Positions 26,166 through 39,699 of a DNA stretch of 64,000 nucleotides are shown in pieces. A program made the position numbers and the translations under genes. Numbering within the stretch: position 1 is the stretch's first letter; every line of letters begins with the position of its first letter. Below the pieces are notes generated by a model, which saw nothing but the letters and a program-made list of their open reading frames with translations, made no database searches and was not told the DNA's origin. Source of the stretch: Buteo buteo (taxonomy: Eukaryota; Chordata; Aves; Accipitriformes; Accipitridae); contig NC_134188.1 of NCBI RefSeq assembly GCF_964188355.1, positions 19,187,536-19,251,535 on the forward strand, in the 5' to 3' direction.

Positions 26166-27292
26166 GCTGTATTATATGCAGAGCAGAAGGGGAGTATTTA
26201 CTGTGGCAGTTATCCTTTTATTGTGCAGCTGCACAAAGCCTTTGGGAGAGCTTTCTGTTCTTAAGAAATCCAGGCCTAGACACCCTGAAAGTTAGATACA
26301 TGTGTTTTCACAGAAAAGTCTGGAATCCAGACAAAATAGGGTTTAAAACTTAGTGATCCACTTTCTGGATGAAAGCACTCTGCTGTTATGTAGAAGATGA
26401 GAAGAAGAACTTTTCATTTTAAGATGAAACAATACAAACACCCAACTGTGGCATAGTTTAGTGGAGAATGCTCTGTACACCCCTTTTTCAAGCTGTGCTG
26501 CAATGCAAAGAACGCAGGATTCACAGGAATAGAAGTTCAGCATGTAAAGAGGAGCTTGAGATTGTGGCTTAGTGACTTGCAGACTGCCGGACTGGGACAG
26601 ACTTGTGGTCTTGGCCCTACATCTGCAACTATGAGTTGGTGCTGAAAGCTACATTTGCAGGAGCTGAATTTTAGGCTTGTAAGCCATAGCTCTCAGTTGT
26701 CAACACAGTCTTGCTGAAAAGAGGCACCTAGGTTGCACTGTTGATTAATATGTTTTTGAGATCATGATTTTGGGATGATTGGCAGCTAGGTATGAAATGA
26801 GCAAAATCTCCAGGTTTTTTGTGTGCTCAGGGTTCTTCTCCCTGCGGTTAAATATGGGAGCACTGGTACTTGCTGTGAGTTTGCTGCCATGAGTTTCATA
26901 ATAGACTTCAGGTGCAAAAAACCATTTCTAGTGCTGTGCTGTTAAAAATCTAGTAAAGGCTTGAGATTTGTAACCCCTAGGTGTATAATTTTGCTTGCCT
27001 GTGGCTTCCTCTGGTGCGAGTAGGGACAGTGGTGACTCCCTATTGCCACCTAGTGCACCAGCCACAACAGAGACAATACATTGCACCTAGCAGGGCAGAA
27101 GGCAAAAGCAAATGGTTGGTTCTTCCAGAGCAAAAGTCTGATCACTCATCAGATAGTGCATTTATGGGGTGATAAATACTTTTCTGGTCTTCTGATACTT
27201 TCTAAGATTGCAAGAACTTTCCTGGTACTGGGTGTTTTCAGAGAGAAAAGGGGAGTAGAAGAGGCAAGACAGGCTCTTCTAGAGAATTCACT
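26166..27292. other. Intronic DNA, nothing recognised
   Basis: This is unique non-coding sequence with frames under 80 codons. No repeat family is identified. Confidence 0.55.
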
Positions 27293-27420
27293 ATCGCCTA
27301 GTGGTTAGGACACTTCCATGGTGGAAGAGCCTTCCTTTGAAAAAGGACTTGAGCTTATGTCTCCCATAGTCCCAAGAGAGTGCCCTACTCACCAGCCCTG
27401 CTGCTCTTCTGCGGTTAGCC
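27293..27420. repeat. tRNA-SINE-like inverted repeat
   Basis: The left part contains CCTAGTGGTTAGGACACTT, which resembles the A-box side of tRNA-derived amniote SINEs (TAGTGGTTAG). The right part contains GGACTTGAGC and AGTGCCCTACTCAC, which look like the same kind of unit read on the other strand. Arms 27300-27313 and 27378-27391 pair with 11 of 14 positions matching. It is probably an old tRNA-derived repeat in head-to-head form. It is not a functional tRNA, as no complete cloverleaf is visible. Confidence 0.5.
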
Positions 27421-27522
27421 TGCTTGTCTCTTTCTAGGTTATGTTCAAGAATTTCACCCTAGAACCAGAACACACAGGTTATCACTTATATCGTAGAGTG
27501 CTATTCATCAATATGTTTCAAA

Positions 27523-27575
27523 GAAAAAAAAAAAAAAAACCAACCCAAAAACCAACCAACCAAAAAACCCCCAAC
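27523..27575. repeat. A-rich/CCAA simple repeat
   Basis: A run of about sixteen A is followed by CCAACC-, CCAACCAACC- and AACCCCC-type units. The element is low-complexity. Similar A/C-rich tracts occur at 29,426-29,460 and 45,721-45,775. Confidence 0.85.
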
Positions 27576-27799
27576 CTTCTTATGATTTAACAGGTGGGAA
27601 ATTGAGATAGACAGTTGCAGGGACTCTCCCAAGACACAGATAAGGAAGAACACTCTAGGTTCATGAGCCTTGCTCTTCTCTATTAGATACAATCACCTCT
27701 ATTAGGCATACTCTGGAAAAAATGACAGCGCCTGTCCAGCTCACTGCTCCAAAATGACACCATAGTGGCATACTGGTACTGAGGAATGGAGCCAATAGA

Positions 27800-28040
27800 A
27801 GAGCTAGAGCTATTAAATGAAGCTACTTGAATTCAAAGCAAACAAAAGGATGTGGTTGCTGTAACAGGTAGTAAACCTGTGGAACTCCTTAACAGATCTT
27901 GCAGATGCAAAAATTTTACATATATTCAAGGGAAGGCTGGAAAAGCACAATGTACTTGAAAGAGACATCAGTTGAAGGTTACTAAACAGACATAACATAC
28001 TAGGTTCAGGAAATCCTCTGGCCTGGAAGGAATCACAAGT
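27800..28040 (+). mobile_element. Ancient LINE (CR1/L3-like) ORF2 C-terminal remnant
   Basis: Translation near 27,880-27,960 gives LWNSLTDLADAKILHIFKGR. It lines up with the conserved end of CR1-type ORF2 (HWNRLP..V..SPSL..FK.R.D) seen in the younger copies of this window. The surroundings are too decayed to define ends. The family is uncertain: CR1 or the older L3 group. Confidence 0.5.
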
Positions 28041-30352
28041 TGAGAGAATACAGGAGAAGTATCATATAGGGTTGTTCTGTTCTTTTTTTTTTCCTGAGTG
28101 CCTGCTTACATCTACAATTAAAGATAGAGGATGAGGCTAGCTATGCCCTTGGTCTGTACCAAAACAACTGCTTTTATGATGAGGACAGTAGGTTTCAGTA
28201 ACACCATTCAGAAGCACAGCTCCTTCACAGGCTTCCCTGTTGTGGTCATCTGAGTGGTATGATGCAACATTCTCATTCGGATCCTTGCCAGCCACTCCTC
28301 TACACAACCAGCCTGGTTTTGTTGACAAAATGTTTGAAGAGGCAATAACCTTGTTCTGTATGTCTAACGACCTGCAACTGAGCTGCATTTTGCAACAGGC
28401 TCAGGGGTGAAGATCCCTTACACTGATGCCCTCACACTGAAGTCAGGATCTTGCCTTCAGGGTAGTCTAGGGTGTTGAAAGACCCCTGTTGTTGCTGAGA
28501 GAATGTCTTTATCTAGGGTACTATTGCTTTTCATGCAGGGAATGAAGCCAAGACATTTACTCTGAGTGCTTACCACTGTGGGCACCAGTGACGGCCCAGC
28601 TTCAAAACCTCCAGTTGCAGTGCACAATCACTGCATAACAACAAAACCAGACTGTTTTTTCACTAATTCATGAAAGAAGTTGTGTTTCCTGTATCTGTCA
28701 GTACATATCCGCTTAATTTTCTTCACTTGAAGTAATCACAGCTGTTGATTGCTTCAACCAAGGAATAATAGGAAACCTACATGAACAACTGCAAGTATGA
28801 AAACTCATTTATTGCTGACAAAGGGACTAATATGAAAAGCTGTAAAACACAACAGGTGCAATCTAGTCACATCCTATAAATAGCCAGTCAACATATTATT
28901 GTTAATAACTTTTTTTTTTCAGTCTCCCAACACTATATTGCATTTCATAGAAAAAAGTTAAATATGTAGCATTTTGTAGGATGTTATTTTGTTAAAAAAA
29001 AAGAAAAACTAAAACTTGGTTCGGATCAACTATAAAAGACTGGAAGCAAACAAATTAAGGACATTTCACTGCTAAAAACTCTGGACAAAACCTCATTGTG
29101 TCCTGGCAGATATTAATTTGTATTGTGCATTATATAGCTCATCTTCCATTACCTTCACTATTATCTACTACTACCTTCATCTTTGCTACTGTCTTTAACC
29201 TGAATTTGTGTCAAAGGAAATTATGTTGGGGTTTTTTTCTCTCTTACAACAGCAAAACAGTGTTCAGGTCCGTAGAATAACTTATCTTCCACCTTCTTTT
29301 AGAAAGGAGGACAGGAAATTGAAGAATGAAAATAATTTTGTACGAACAAAAACCATGTTTTGTTTTGTTAGGCTGGTTGGTTTGTGTTTGGGGTTTTTTT
29401 TAATATTCACTAGCAGATTAGTTGAATTAAAAAAAACCCCAAACCAACAAACCCCCAAACATAAAATAATTCTGTTTTGAAATATAAGGCTCAAGATATT
29501 ACAGAAGATATTAAAAATATGCAGCAGATTTATCAAGTGAATAAAATCAGGACTATTGCAGACTACGGGACATACTCAGCACCAGTTAGCCAAGAGATTT
29601 GGTTAGCTATGATGAGGTGCATCTTGTAGCTTTGCCCTGTAGACCTATTTAAACAGAACAGAGCATTTCGACCAATACAAATGTAGGGATCTCCTCTCAT
29701 GGAAATGAAGACATGCAAATGGTCATTTCCACAGTGATTTACTCAACTGCTCTGTGGGGCTCCAGATGAAAGACTCGCAGCATGTGACAGCTACACAACC
29801 AGAAACAAATACATGAAAAGCATGTACATGCAAACTAGTTACAGATGCAAAAAGGAAGGAAGGTTTTCACCAAGGAAGAAAATAGATGATGAAAATGGCC
29901 ATTATAAACTTTCTGTGTGGTTTTTTGCTCTGAGCTTTTGGAAGGCCTCATCACTGTACTTGCATAGGGAGATGAATGTCTTCAGAAGCTGTTGTCAGTC
30001 TGTGCCATCTGCTTCTTTTGGAAACAAGGTCTTAAAGCAAAGTACACTGACATGATTCATCTTATAATGATACTCATAGGTTTGTAAACAGCATGTAAAC
30101 AGATGAGTAAATAAAATGCTTTTACAGAAAGTGATTGTGTAATCTCTTCTAGATTATTAGCTGGTTTGTGTTTCAACTTAACACAGACAAAGTGTATAAT
30201 GATCATTCCCTGAATTAAGGTCTTTTCTGAGAGCCAGTAAAAGCCTTCCAAAATCAGTGGACAAAAACGCTGTTCTGGCTGGGCCTGTGAGTCATTATAT
30301 TGGTGAGATAGTTAAATGAAGGGTGATAGGCATAGACATATAACCAATATAA
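28041..30352. other. Intronic DNA with a hairpin-forming tract
   Basis: No gene is seen. The notable structure is the G4T8/A8C4 inverted repeat at 29,377-29,455. The rest is AT-rich with short frames. Confidence 0.6.
29377..29455. repeat. Inverted repeat GGGGT8AAT / ATTA8CCCC
   Basis: Arms 29390-29404 and 29426-29440 are perfect 15-bp reverse complements separated by 21 nt. Outward pairing continues with a 2-base bulge through TTGGTTTGTGTTT and AAACCAACAAACC-type sequence. It would form a strong hairpin in either strand. Simple-sequence slippage or inverted duplication of an A/C-rich tract could have made it. Confidence 0.85.
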
Positions 30353-30522
30353 CCACAGAATCATTTATGTTGGGATTGATCTCTGGAGATCATCTAGTCC
30401 AACACTCCCGTTCAAAGAGGGGTCAACTACAGCAGGTTGTTCAGGGCCATGTCCAGTCAGGTTTTGACTGTCTCCAGCCATGGAGACTCAACAGCCTCTC
30501 TGTGTGACCTGTTCTAGTAAGG
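30353..30522 (-). mobile_element. CR1 3' UTR fragment
   Basis: The plus strand reads ACAGAATCATTTATGTTGGG, then GGAGATCATCTAGTCCAACA, CAGGTTGTTCAGGGCCATGT, CTCCAGCCATGGAGACTC and CTCTGTGTGACCTGTTC. This is the reverse complement of a CR1 3' tail (compare 32,790-32,965). Only the tail is present, with no coding part, so it is a very short 5'-truncated insertion. Confidence 0.9.
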
Positions 30523-32784
30523 AATGGGTATACAGGATATTTACTGTTTTCACTAGGGAGTAGGGGGAAGACACTGTTAATTTGGCAACAGGTGAGGGTT
30601 CTCCTTGATCTACTAAATGGCAGAGGGTATCTAAGATCATACCTGCTACTACGTAGGTAGAGAAAAGATGTGATCGTTAACAGTGAGCTAGAGTTGTTTG
30701 GTCAGCAGAACAGGTCCCGCTCCCCAGAGTAGGTGGGACTTTGCTTTTTTTATGCTTGTGTCTTCAGAGTCCTTGTGGCAGCAGAATCTGAACAGTCTCT
30801 GACTGGACATAACGGTCTGAGCCAAACAGAGAACCTGGCCCAACAAACATTTACAGACCTGAGGGGTGGAGGGTGGATTGTGGTGAGGGCTGCACAGAAA
30901 GAGGGAAGAGGCACCACATGCTAGCAGGAACGTTTTTGGAGACCAATTCCCACTGGCTTTAGCAGGCCAGAATTTGCCTCTTTATCTGGATACTTAAATA
31001 CTAGGTTCGGCTTACCCAGGTTACAGAATCCTTTTCCACATGCTACTTTGACAATCTTTGAGCACTGTAAACTCTAACTAGCCATTCAGACTAACTTCTC
31101 GTGGGAGTCCTAGCTGTAACCCAAGTGAGCGACCTGGTGGCCTGTGGTCCAGCAAGAGCAGTGGGTGACTTCTGTCTGCGTGAAGTACGGAATTACACCT
31201 CTTTTACTGGGCAAATACACCTGCAAACTAGGTCAAACCAATGTAATTTTTACTAAATGAGGCTCAAATGGAAATCACTTTTGTATAAATTACATGAGAA
31301 TGTTGTGTTTGAAGGTCATGTACTCTGCTATTTTGTTTGCTCTCCATAAGCAGACCAGATATTCTTGCTTCATATTTAACCAGGAAGCTGACTGTATAGC
31401 AAGTTTTACAATTTTTAATGGTCCTAGCCTACCAGGTGTTTCATAAGAGTGACTGAAGAGGATTACATTGTTTTGAGATTATCTAACTAAAGGCATAATT
31501 ACAGGATGTCAAATTAGTTAAATTTTGCTCAACTTTGAAGCAAAAAATGCCCAGCACTGAAATTGGACTCTGGATTGTGTAGTTAATATTTCACGCCTGG
31601 GACCACAGTCATAGGTAAAATCTTTTAAACTATTTCAACCCACTTACCAGTAGATTGTTTTCTCTAGGCAAATCATTATGGTTAAACCTTCCTTTTACAA
31701 GGCCTAATTCAACATCTGATTAACATTTTACACATTTTGCTTCTAATGACTGCAAAAGAATACATAAAAAAAGAAAAGAAAAGAAGGTCTTGCTTGACAT
31801 GAAAACTGATTCAGAAAACAATCTGTTGCCCATGGGCTCTAACCCCACCTGTGAATCTAATAACAAGTATTTTTGCAGTCACCTTAGAGTTCTTAGGTAG
31901 GCTTTGTGTCCTTGAGTAAAACTGCTCTATATTTCCACAGCATAACAGTCACTTTCTGCCACTATATTTTATGCCAGTAAAATACCTGGAATATACCAGT
32001 GTACTACCTCATTTTTGGCTCAGGACTTTGAATTTTAAATTTTCTTTCTATCATGACCTCTAATGTAACAAGACAGAGGCATATAAAGGTACCAGTCCCC
32101 TATTAATCAAATAATTGTTGCATTACCTAAGTATTAGACCTTTCTGTTAAACAGAAAGTTCTTTAAATACAGCATTTTCTGTCAGGTGACTGTGCTGATG
32201 CAATTAAAATTGTGAGAAAGTGTGCTGCTTTGTTTTCTCTTTTGGAAAATGATTTTTATGTTTCAGTTAAGGGTTGGTTCTACTGATGCAGAAGATTCAT
32301 AAGAGTTTACCTCGCAGCTGCTTTCAGTATCACTGTATACCCCAAATACAGAGTTCTGCCAACACAAACTATTTTCTTCATATTCTTTATCAAAAGGCTA
32401 TCCCTTGCTTAACAGATGACATGCAACCAAAGGCACTAATACTACTGCAAAACATATTTCCAGCTTCACTTTCTTTTCCTGTTTGGTCTTTTCCAAACTG
32501 GAGCAATAAAGGAATGGAAAACTAGTGGCAGGAAGCAATAAAAGACCACTTTAAAGGTGCAGGAAATTTACCACCTTTAAACATATGTGCACTGAAAAAA
32601 AAAAGCAAGCTTTTCAGAAATCAGGGATCTTAGAAGTCAGGATGAGTCAAAGCCCACCTATGTGTCGGTAAGCCTGTGCTGTTAATAGAGTTCTGCCAAT
32701 TATGTAAAATGAAAATCTTTCCACCAGCACTTAGGTTAAAACACAGGTTTTTTACAGCAAATTATGGTGTCATGCTGGAGCCTT
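30523..32784. other. Intronic DNA, nothing recognised
   Basis: This is AT-rich unique sequence with only short frames. No repeat or exon is identified. Confidence 0.55.
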
Positions 32785-34070
32785 ACAGAATCACCGTATC
32801 ACAGACTCTTTTAGGTTGGAAGGGACCTCTTGATATCATCTAGTCCAACCTCTCCTGCTAAGCAGGGCCAGTGAGAGCAGGTTGCCCAGGACTGTGTCCA
32901 GATGTGTTTTCAGTACCTCCAGAGATGGAGACTCCAGAACCTATCTGGGCAACCTGTTCCAGTGTTTAACCACCCACACAGTGAAAAAAGTTTTCTTGTG
33001 TTCAGATGAAATTTCCTAAGTTTTCATTTGTACCCATTACCTCTTGTCTTCTCAGTGGGCACTACTGAGAAGAGTCTGCCTGCTTCTTCTTCACTGCCTC
33101 CCACCAGGTATTTATAGACATTGATAAGATCCCTGAGCTTTCTCTTCTCCAGGCTGAACTGTCAGAGCTCTCTCAGCCTCTCCTCATATGGGACAAGCTC
33201 CAAGCCCCTGATCATTTTAGTGACCCTGTAGTGGACTTCACTGCAGTAAGTCCATATCTTTCTTGCATTAGGAAGCCCAGAACTGGGCACAGCGCTCCAG
33301 GTGTGGCCTTATCAGTGCTGAGAGGAAAGATCATCTTCCTCAGCTTGCTGGCAACACTCTGATGCAGCCCAGGAGGCTGTTAGCCTTCTTTGCTGCAAGG
33401 GTGCTTTGCTAGCTAATGATCAGCTTGTTGTCCACCAGGACACCCAGGTCCTTTTCTGCCAAGCTGGGGTTGTTCCTACCCAGGTCCAGGACTTTGCAGT
33501 TCCCTTGGTTGAACTTCATGAGGTTCCTATCAGACCATTTCTCCAGCCTGTCCCCATCCCTCTGAGTGGCAGCATGACCTTCTGGTGTATTAGCCACTCC
33601 CCTCGGTTTTGTATCATCTGTGAACTTGTTGAGGGTACGCTCTGCCACATCATCCAGGTCATTAATGAAGAAGTTAAACAGTAGTGGTCCCAGTACTGAC
33701 CTCTGAGGCACACCCCTAGAGGCTTGCCTTCCTACTGGACTTCATGCCACTGACCACAGCCCCTGCCCAGGCTCAGTCATTCAGCCAGTTTTTGGTCTAC
33801 CTCACTATCCACTTATCTAATCCCTACTTTGTCAGATAGTATATGGAGATGTTATGGGAAACAGTGTCAAAAGCTTTCCTGAAGTCAAGGTAAACACCAT
33901 CCAGTGTTCTCCCATCACCCACCAAGCTAATCATGTCATTGCAGAAGGCTATCACATTGGTTAAGCATGATTTTCCATTTGTAAATCCATGGTGATTACC
34001 ACCAACCACCTTCTTGTCTTTCATGTTTTTAGAAATGGTTTCCAGGATTAGTTACTCCATCAACTATTCA
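32785..34070 (-). mobile_element. CR1 LINE copy, 5'-truncated
   Basis: The 3' tail is at 32,785 (ACAGAATCACCG, then TTGGAAGGGACCTCTTGA). Going up the minus strand come the C-terminal ORF2 region (decayed) and frame 33711-33409 with PQRSVLGPLLFNFFINDLDD, FTDDTK and RNLMKFNQGNCKVLDLGR. Frame 34024-33824 has MKDKKVVGGNHHGFTNGKSC, YLDFRKAFDTVSHN. The copy starts within RT near LILETISKNMKDKK. It keeps both catalytic aspartates (TDD), unlike the other copies here, but is broken by frameshifts. Confidence 0.93.
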
Positions 34071-37000
34071 TTACCTTATTAATGAATCAGAAGTAGTACC
34101 TTCTTATAGCATCCTGCAATTTTATTGACTGCTTGTCTTCCAACCGTTAATTAAGTCAAATTTTGCTTAGGTTATGGTATAATTAATCTAAAAAGTGATA
34201 GCCGAGAATAAGACACTAATTGGAAACATGTCATATATTCTCATAGGCTGAGGCTACCCACAGGCTTGTAATCCTGTCTGGAAAATAAATTATACATTAA
34301 ATTTCTGGAAGTGTTGTGGAAGGCATTTCAACTCTTCAAATAAGTTCTTTTGGCCTCAGTGGTACTGGCAGTGTTTGGGGGTAAAAGAAGGAATATATAG
34401 CTGCCTCTTTTACAGTTCCCAAAGTACTTATCTCTCAGTCCTTTGCAGATGATTTTTATTTACATTTCGTGAATGGAGCACTGGGGGCCTGAAAGACCAT
34501 AGCACTTTAGTCAGAAGAGAACACATGATCAGCTTTGGTGGAGCTTTGAATAGTGTAGTTACTGGTTAGTTACCTCGTTTAGTACAGCTACCAGTGAAGT
34601 TATGAGTTTTATCTGGTAGTTAGCTATGCTTTAATAGTGTAGTTTGCTGGTTCCTGTAGGAAAGTTTCGGGAAAGGTCATCCCTTTGCTTCAGAATGTAC
34701 ACAAGTATTCCTTGTGTAAAGCCATTAACATCTACTTTTTGTGAATTCTAACTCTGTTAGATAATGGAATTAAGCAAATTTGCACATAGGTATGAAGTGG
34801 GGGCCGTTTCTGAACATCTTGATGCCCAAAAGCTCCTTGGCTTGTCAACACTTTGAGAAATCTGTTATTTTAATTTCATGCTTATGTAGAAGTAATGGTG
34901 TTCTGACTCTTTCTGCATATCTCTGCATTCAGTACGGTGAGTAACACCCACCATTCTTAGCAGCTCTTGAATACATGAAGGATGCAGTCCTTAAGCCTGA
35001 AATCAGAATTCTTAACAGCCTCAATGAATGAGGCTAAAAACACCCTCAGCAACGAGTGGCTTCACTTCAGAGCAGTGCAGTAGCAGTTACTGTGTAGTTT
35101 ACTACATCAGAAGGGGTTTGCTGAGGTGCTTTTAAGAAAATAGAGGAATTAACTTTTATCTGAGAGGCTAAAAAGCATGGCCCTCTATTTTAAAGGACAA
35201 CATGGAAGAAAGTACAAAGGTGTGTTAAAGTTGCATGCTGTCTTGAATTTGCAGACCAGAAGGTTTGTCTGACTGAAGATGGAAATTCCAGCTAAGATGT
35301 TGTGTGAAACTTTTCCTCTGTAACAATCCAAAAATGACACCCTGTGCATTTCAAGTGAGTAATGCCTGATTTTAAATGAGTTGGCTGGAATGCTCAGTCT
35401 TTTGAATAGAGATTCACAAGAGTCTTAAGAACCATAAGTTGTAGTTCAAGAAAAGGAGGGATGGGATAGCTCCCAGTTGGCACATGGTGACTATGCCACC
35501 TGCATGTCTTTACTTGTCTTGAAGCAAAGCAGCATGATTTATTATAACATCCTTTTACTTCTCAGTAGAAAAGCTGAATAGAGTTGTCTTCTAAGAACAC
35601 CTTTAAAAAGTCCTAATGACTAAAGTAATGATGAACCTCACTATGGGCAGGATCTGCACAGCATGTGTAGCTTGAAGAGACACTTGTTTTTTTAAACTAT
35701 GCAGATAATATTCAGTAAGTAGATTATTTTTACTTAAATGAAAAGTAGGAAATAAAAATACCTAGATTGATTAGATTACACATATTTATAGGTGATAGCC
35801 ATCTGACATAAGGTCCTTTTCCCTATTTGAACTCAAATGAAATTATGTGTATACTGAGGTAACTGGAAAAATTGCTCTAGCTTTAGAATGAGAGGACACT
35901 GAGAATTTCAGGCAGGATTTGAGCAATCTTAGAGACATGAGGATGCCATTTATAGGTCCCTGTCTTTTTTGCAGTGCTATATTTTACAATTTGATGCTAG
36001 CTCTGAACTTATAATTAGTTAACATAATTATGTATTACGCAGATATTTTTCCTGTTAGTCAGACTGCTAGCTCCAGTGGCTGTACGTGGTATTTTCTGAC
36101 AACGATTGTTGCCTTCATTGTGCAAATATGGCAATCTAAACCAACAGATGAACAGATGCTGTTCTATAGCAGAAAGATGACAATGTTTGTGGAAGTGTCA
36201 TGTAATATTATTATAATCTTCATACAGGTATTTAAACATTGAAAATGAGTCAAGTCCATAAAAAGTAGCTGAAAAAATCAGTAACTTTGTGAGAAGGATT
36301 ATATTTTTCCCTCAGACATAATTTAAGCAGCATTTATTAAACAGTGTAATCAAATACCTCTATAATTAATAAATAATTAAAAGAGAATCCCAGCAATCAA
36401 GATCCTAGTCATTTGATGAATGTGTTTAGGCTGTTGTTATCTGTTGTCATGCCAAGACGTGACTGTCCCGTATGCAGCTGAAACGTCAGGAAAATGCTGA
36501 TTCTGTGATATAGCTCAGTCCTTATCAGTATGGAGACCAAAAGTAAATCAGAAGATTCCAAAGCAGCTACTGTTGTTAAGGAGGACAATGGAATGGCACA
36601 CACAGTGATTTAGATATATTTTTGTTAGCTTTTGCTGTCAGGAAATCTGTTTCATGCCCATATCAAGGCAGGAGTTTAAAAACTAGAACAATTGCTCAGA
36701 ATAACTTTTAGGAAGATGAAAATTACCATAGCATTTCTTAGTTTCTGCAAAGGAAAAAATTGGTTTTGTTCTATCAGCCTAGGGTAACACAGCTGTTTTA
36801 ATATGTATTCTTGGGAACAAGGCAATGTACTTGACAGTCTATGTGAAGGTACCAGTATGTGCTTGTAAAGGATAACTTCTGAGAAGCTAAAATCTGGGGC
36901 ATATCTGAAGATACTGGTACACAGAATAGATCTGAATTGGAGTAGGAGTAGAATTTACTCCTAGAGGCAGACAACAGGTTATCGCTGATTTAATGAGATG

Positions 37001-39699
37001 AATGTAGTTTCCTATAACATCCTCAATAGAATGGTTCAAGTCACCTGGTGAATATATATCTGCTAAGAATAGTTGAAAAAATTAGTCTTTTAAGATGAGC
37101 TGTCCTGACTTTCTGAGAGTAGATTTGGTCTCTTAGCTCTTTGGCTGATTGTGTCAAAGAGCACCATGAATCCATGAATTGCTTCTGCTGCTCCATCCAA
37201 GAATAGATCTTTACTGCAGAGAGGTCATGCCTCATGCAGGCAGTGAGCCTTGCAAAAAAACCCACCAGTCCAGAGTCCAGGAGAGAACTGGCAACAAAGG
37301 GAGTGCTGCTAAGACATGTTGGAGTTGCTGTATGACAGCTGCTAAGAGGTCCTTCTAATTTCCTGTATCTGGGGGTATGTTTGCATTGGTTATTTCAGGG
37401 ACATGTGAGGAAACTTATTCATACTCGGAGCTGAGAAAAAAAAAAGCTGTGTGACTGTGTTAGACTTGGACCTATGGAGAGCCTGGGTATGGTGTTGCAG
37501 GCAAAGTATCACACTAACATCACCTTTTGCTTTTCCTTTTGCTCAGAACATGAGTAGAGTGGACTTGTGCCAAATGAAATACACAACATAAATATTCCCT
37601 TAGATTCTTCCGTTACAGGTTCAGGAAGACCCTTATACTTCTCCAGTTCCACCAAGTGCTTATCATTCTATTTCCTCTAAAGATAAGCACACCAATAGCT
37701 CCATTTACCAAGTGGAATAGAACTTAACATTATGTTCTGAAATAAAAGTGTCTTGGAGCCGATCTTGGCGATATACTTCCTATTCACTTATCAATAAATA
37801 GATTTCTTCCTCTACAGGATAAAAGAAAATTATAATTTAAAGCTATCATCCAATATGGTATTGCCAGGTCCTTCGAAGGAGGATATAGAGTACCCTATAG
37901 CTGAGAAGAACCTGTCTCGGATTACAATTTTAACCTAGTCCTTAGTTGCTAGAATTTGGTTTATACCTGCCACTAATACATTCAATAGTTTCTCCAATTT
38001 TTGGTAGTGTTAGCCCTTATGATTTTGAATGCTCAGAATATTCACAAAAGAGCCAGTAGTTCTTTACATTTACCAAATTCCTGACTTCCACAGTTTACTT
38101 ATTGTTTGAGAAGGTGACTTCCATTTTAGTATTCTCCATCTCCAGATTATGCTGAACATGTCCTTGGTCTTGTGTCATGATTCTCTAGATGAAAAAAAGA
38201 TGATTCTAGTCTATCTTCTCTAAGGCTATCCATTATTTTATATACAGTGTCATATAAAGCCATCTCCTATTGCTTCTGAAAAAACTGTTTATCTCCTCAG
38301 GATTCCCTGTGATGCAGATTCATACAGAAGTTATTTTTCTCCTTTATGATGTTTCTGTACTCCTAAATTCTTTTTCAATCCCTGTAGGTGGATAATTTCC
38401 ATACAAACTTTCTACTTCCAAAATATTTTAAAATTCTATATTATTTAGATTTCTTCTCATCTAGAACATTCTTAGGTCTCTGATTTTCACTTTTTCCAAA
38501 TTTACTTGCAAGGTTTACTTCCTTTCACTGAAAGATACTTCCTTTGTTAAAGTAATTTTCCTAATTTGCAGATGAACAATACTGGCTTTTCACTTTGCTC
38601 TTCTACTTTTGGAATTATTAACAGGTTAACAAAGTTTAAAGTTATTATTTTATAAGCAACTTTGAAGATTTATTTTCTTAGCTGGTTACTGTTTGAACCA
38701 AGTCTCACAGAAAAGAGAATGGACTTAGTGATGAATTTATTCTGTTTCCTCTCCAAGAAGAGAGTAGAAGTGTATTTAGAAGTATGAGATGAATCATGGG
38801 CACATGACTGAATAATTCTAGAAGTGTTACAGAAAGAATTGGAGTATTGATCATTTGGAGGTATCCTCTGAGAAAAGGTTTCATATCTTCATGGACAGAC
38901 TTCACCTAAGCATGTGGGATACCAGCTTGCAATCCAAGCTGGCAGAATGAATAAAAAGAACTTGAAATTGAGAGATGGGAAGAGAGCCTGAGAAGGAATC
39001 TAATATAGTTTCTTCATTTAACACCCAGGGCAGGGGGAATTTTGGCTTCAGGAAGGTGGTGGTAACAAATATAGAAAACAGGAGCTTGAAGACTGAGGAG
39101 TTTGACTGGAGTCGTAATAAAAAAAGCAGTAGAGTCAGGAAAAGAATGCCAGGAACCTATGCAACAAAATAGGGGATCCAAAACCAGTGACAAATTAAAA
39201 TCAAACTTTATGGAGATAATTCTGTTAGAATGGAATTGCATCGATGATCAGAGAAGAGAAATATTAACTGAAAGTTGTATAGTCTTCATAAAAGGATGGC
39301 GGGGTGTGTGTGTAGGGGGGGGAATTGAGAGCATAATATCCTGGTAAAAGCCAAAATTACATTGGGGAAGAGTTGTAAAGACAATGTACAGGGAAGTGCA
39401 GAGAAACCTGCAATAGGATGAGATCACCTCATGGAAACAATTTAACGATGGGACAGTGCAGCTCCTCATATGTAAAGGAGATAATAAACATACTAATGGC
39501 TGTTGAGTTCTGGACATACACCCAGTAGATTTCTTCAATACAGAGTCTATTTGCCAACATACACCGGCCTTTGTTTTGATAAAGAAAAAAGACATCCCTG
39601 AAGAGCATGTCACAGAAAATAAGGTTGTATTGAAAGCAGATGAGATTATTTTGTTTAAATTAAATGGAAGAATAAACAAAACAGACATAACTAAGAAGG
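34071..39699. other. Intronic DNA, nothing recognised
   Basis: This is a long AT-rich stretch with no frame above about 80 codons apart from the antisense frame at its end. A G/T-rich run with (GT)n and G8 lies at about 39,299-39,322. No repeat family is seen with confidence. Confidence 0.5.

Noticed and set aside
27293..27330. Possible tRNA gene
   Set aside because: Only an A-box-like stretch is present. No full set of arms, anticodon loop or B box in the right place is seen.
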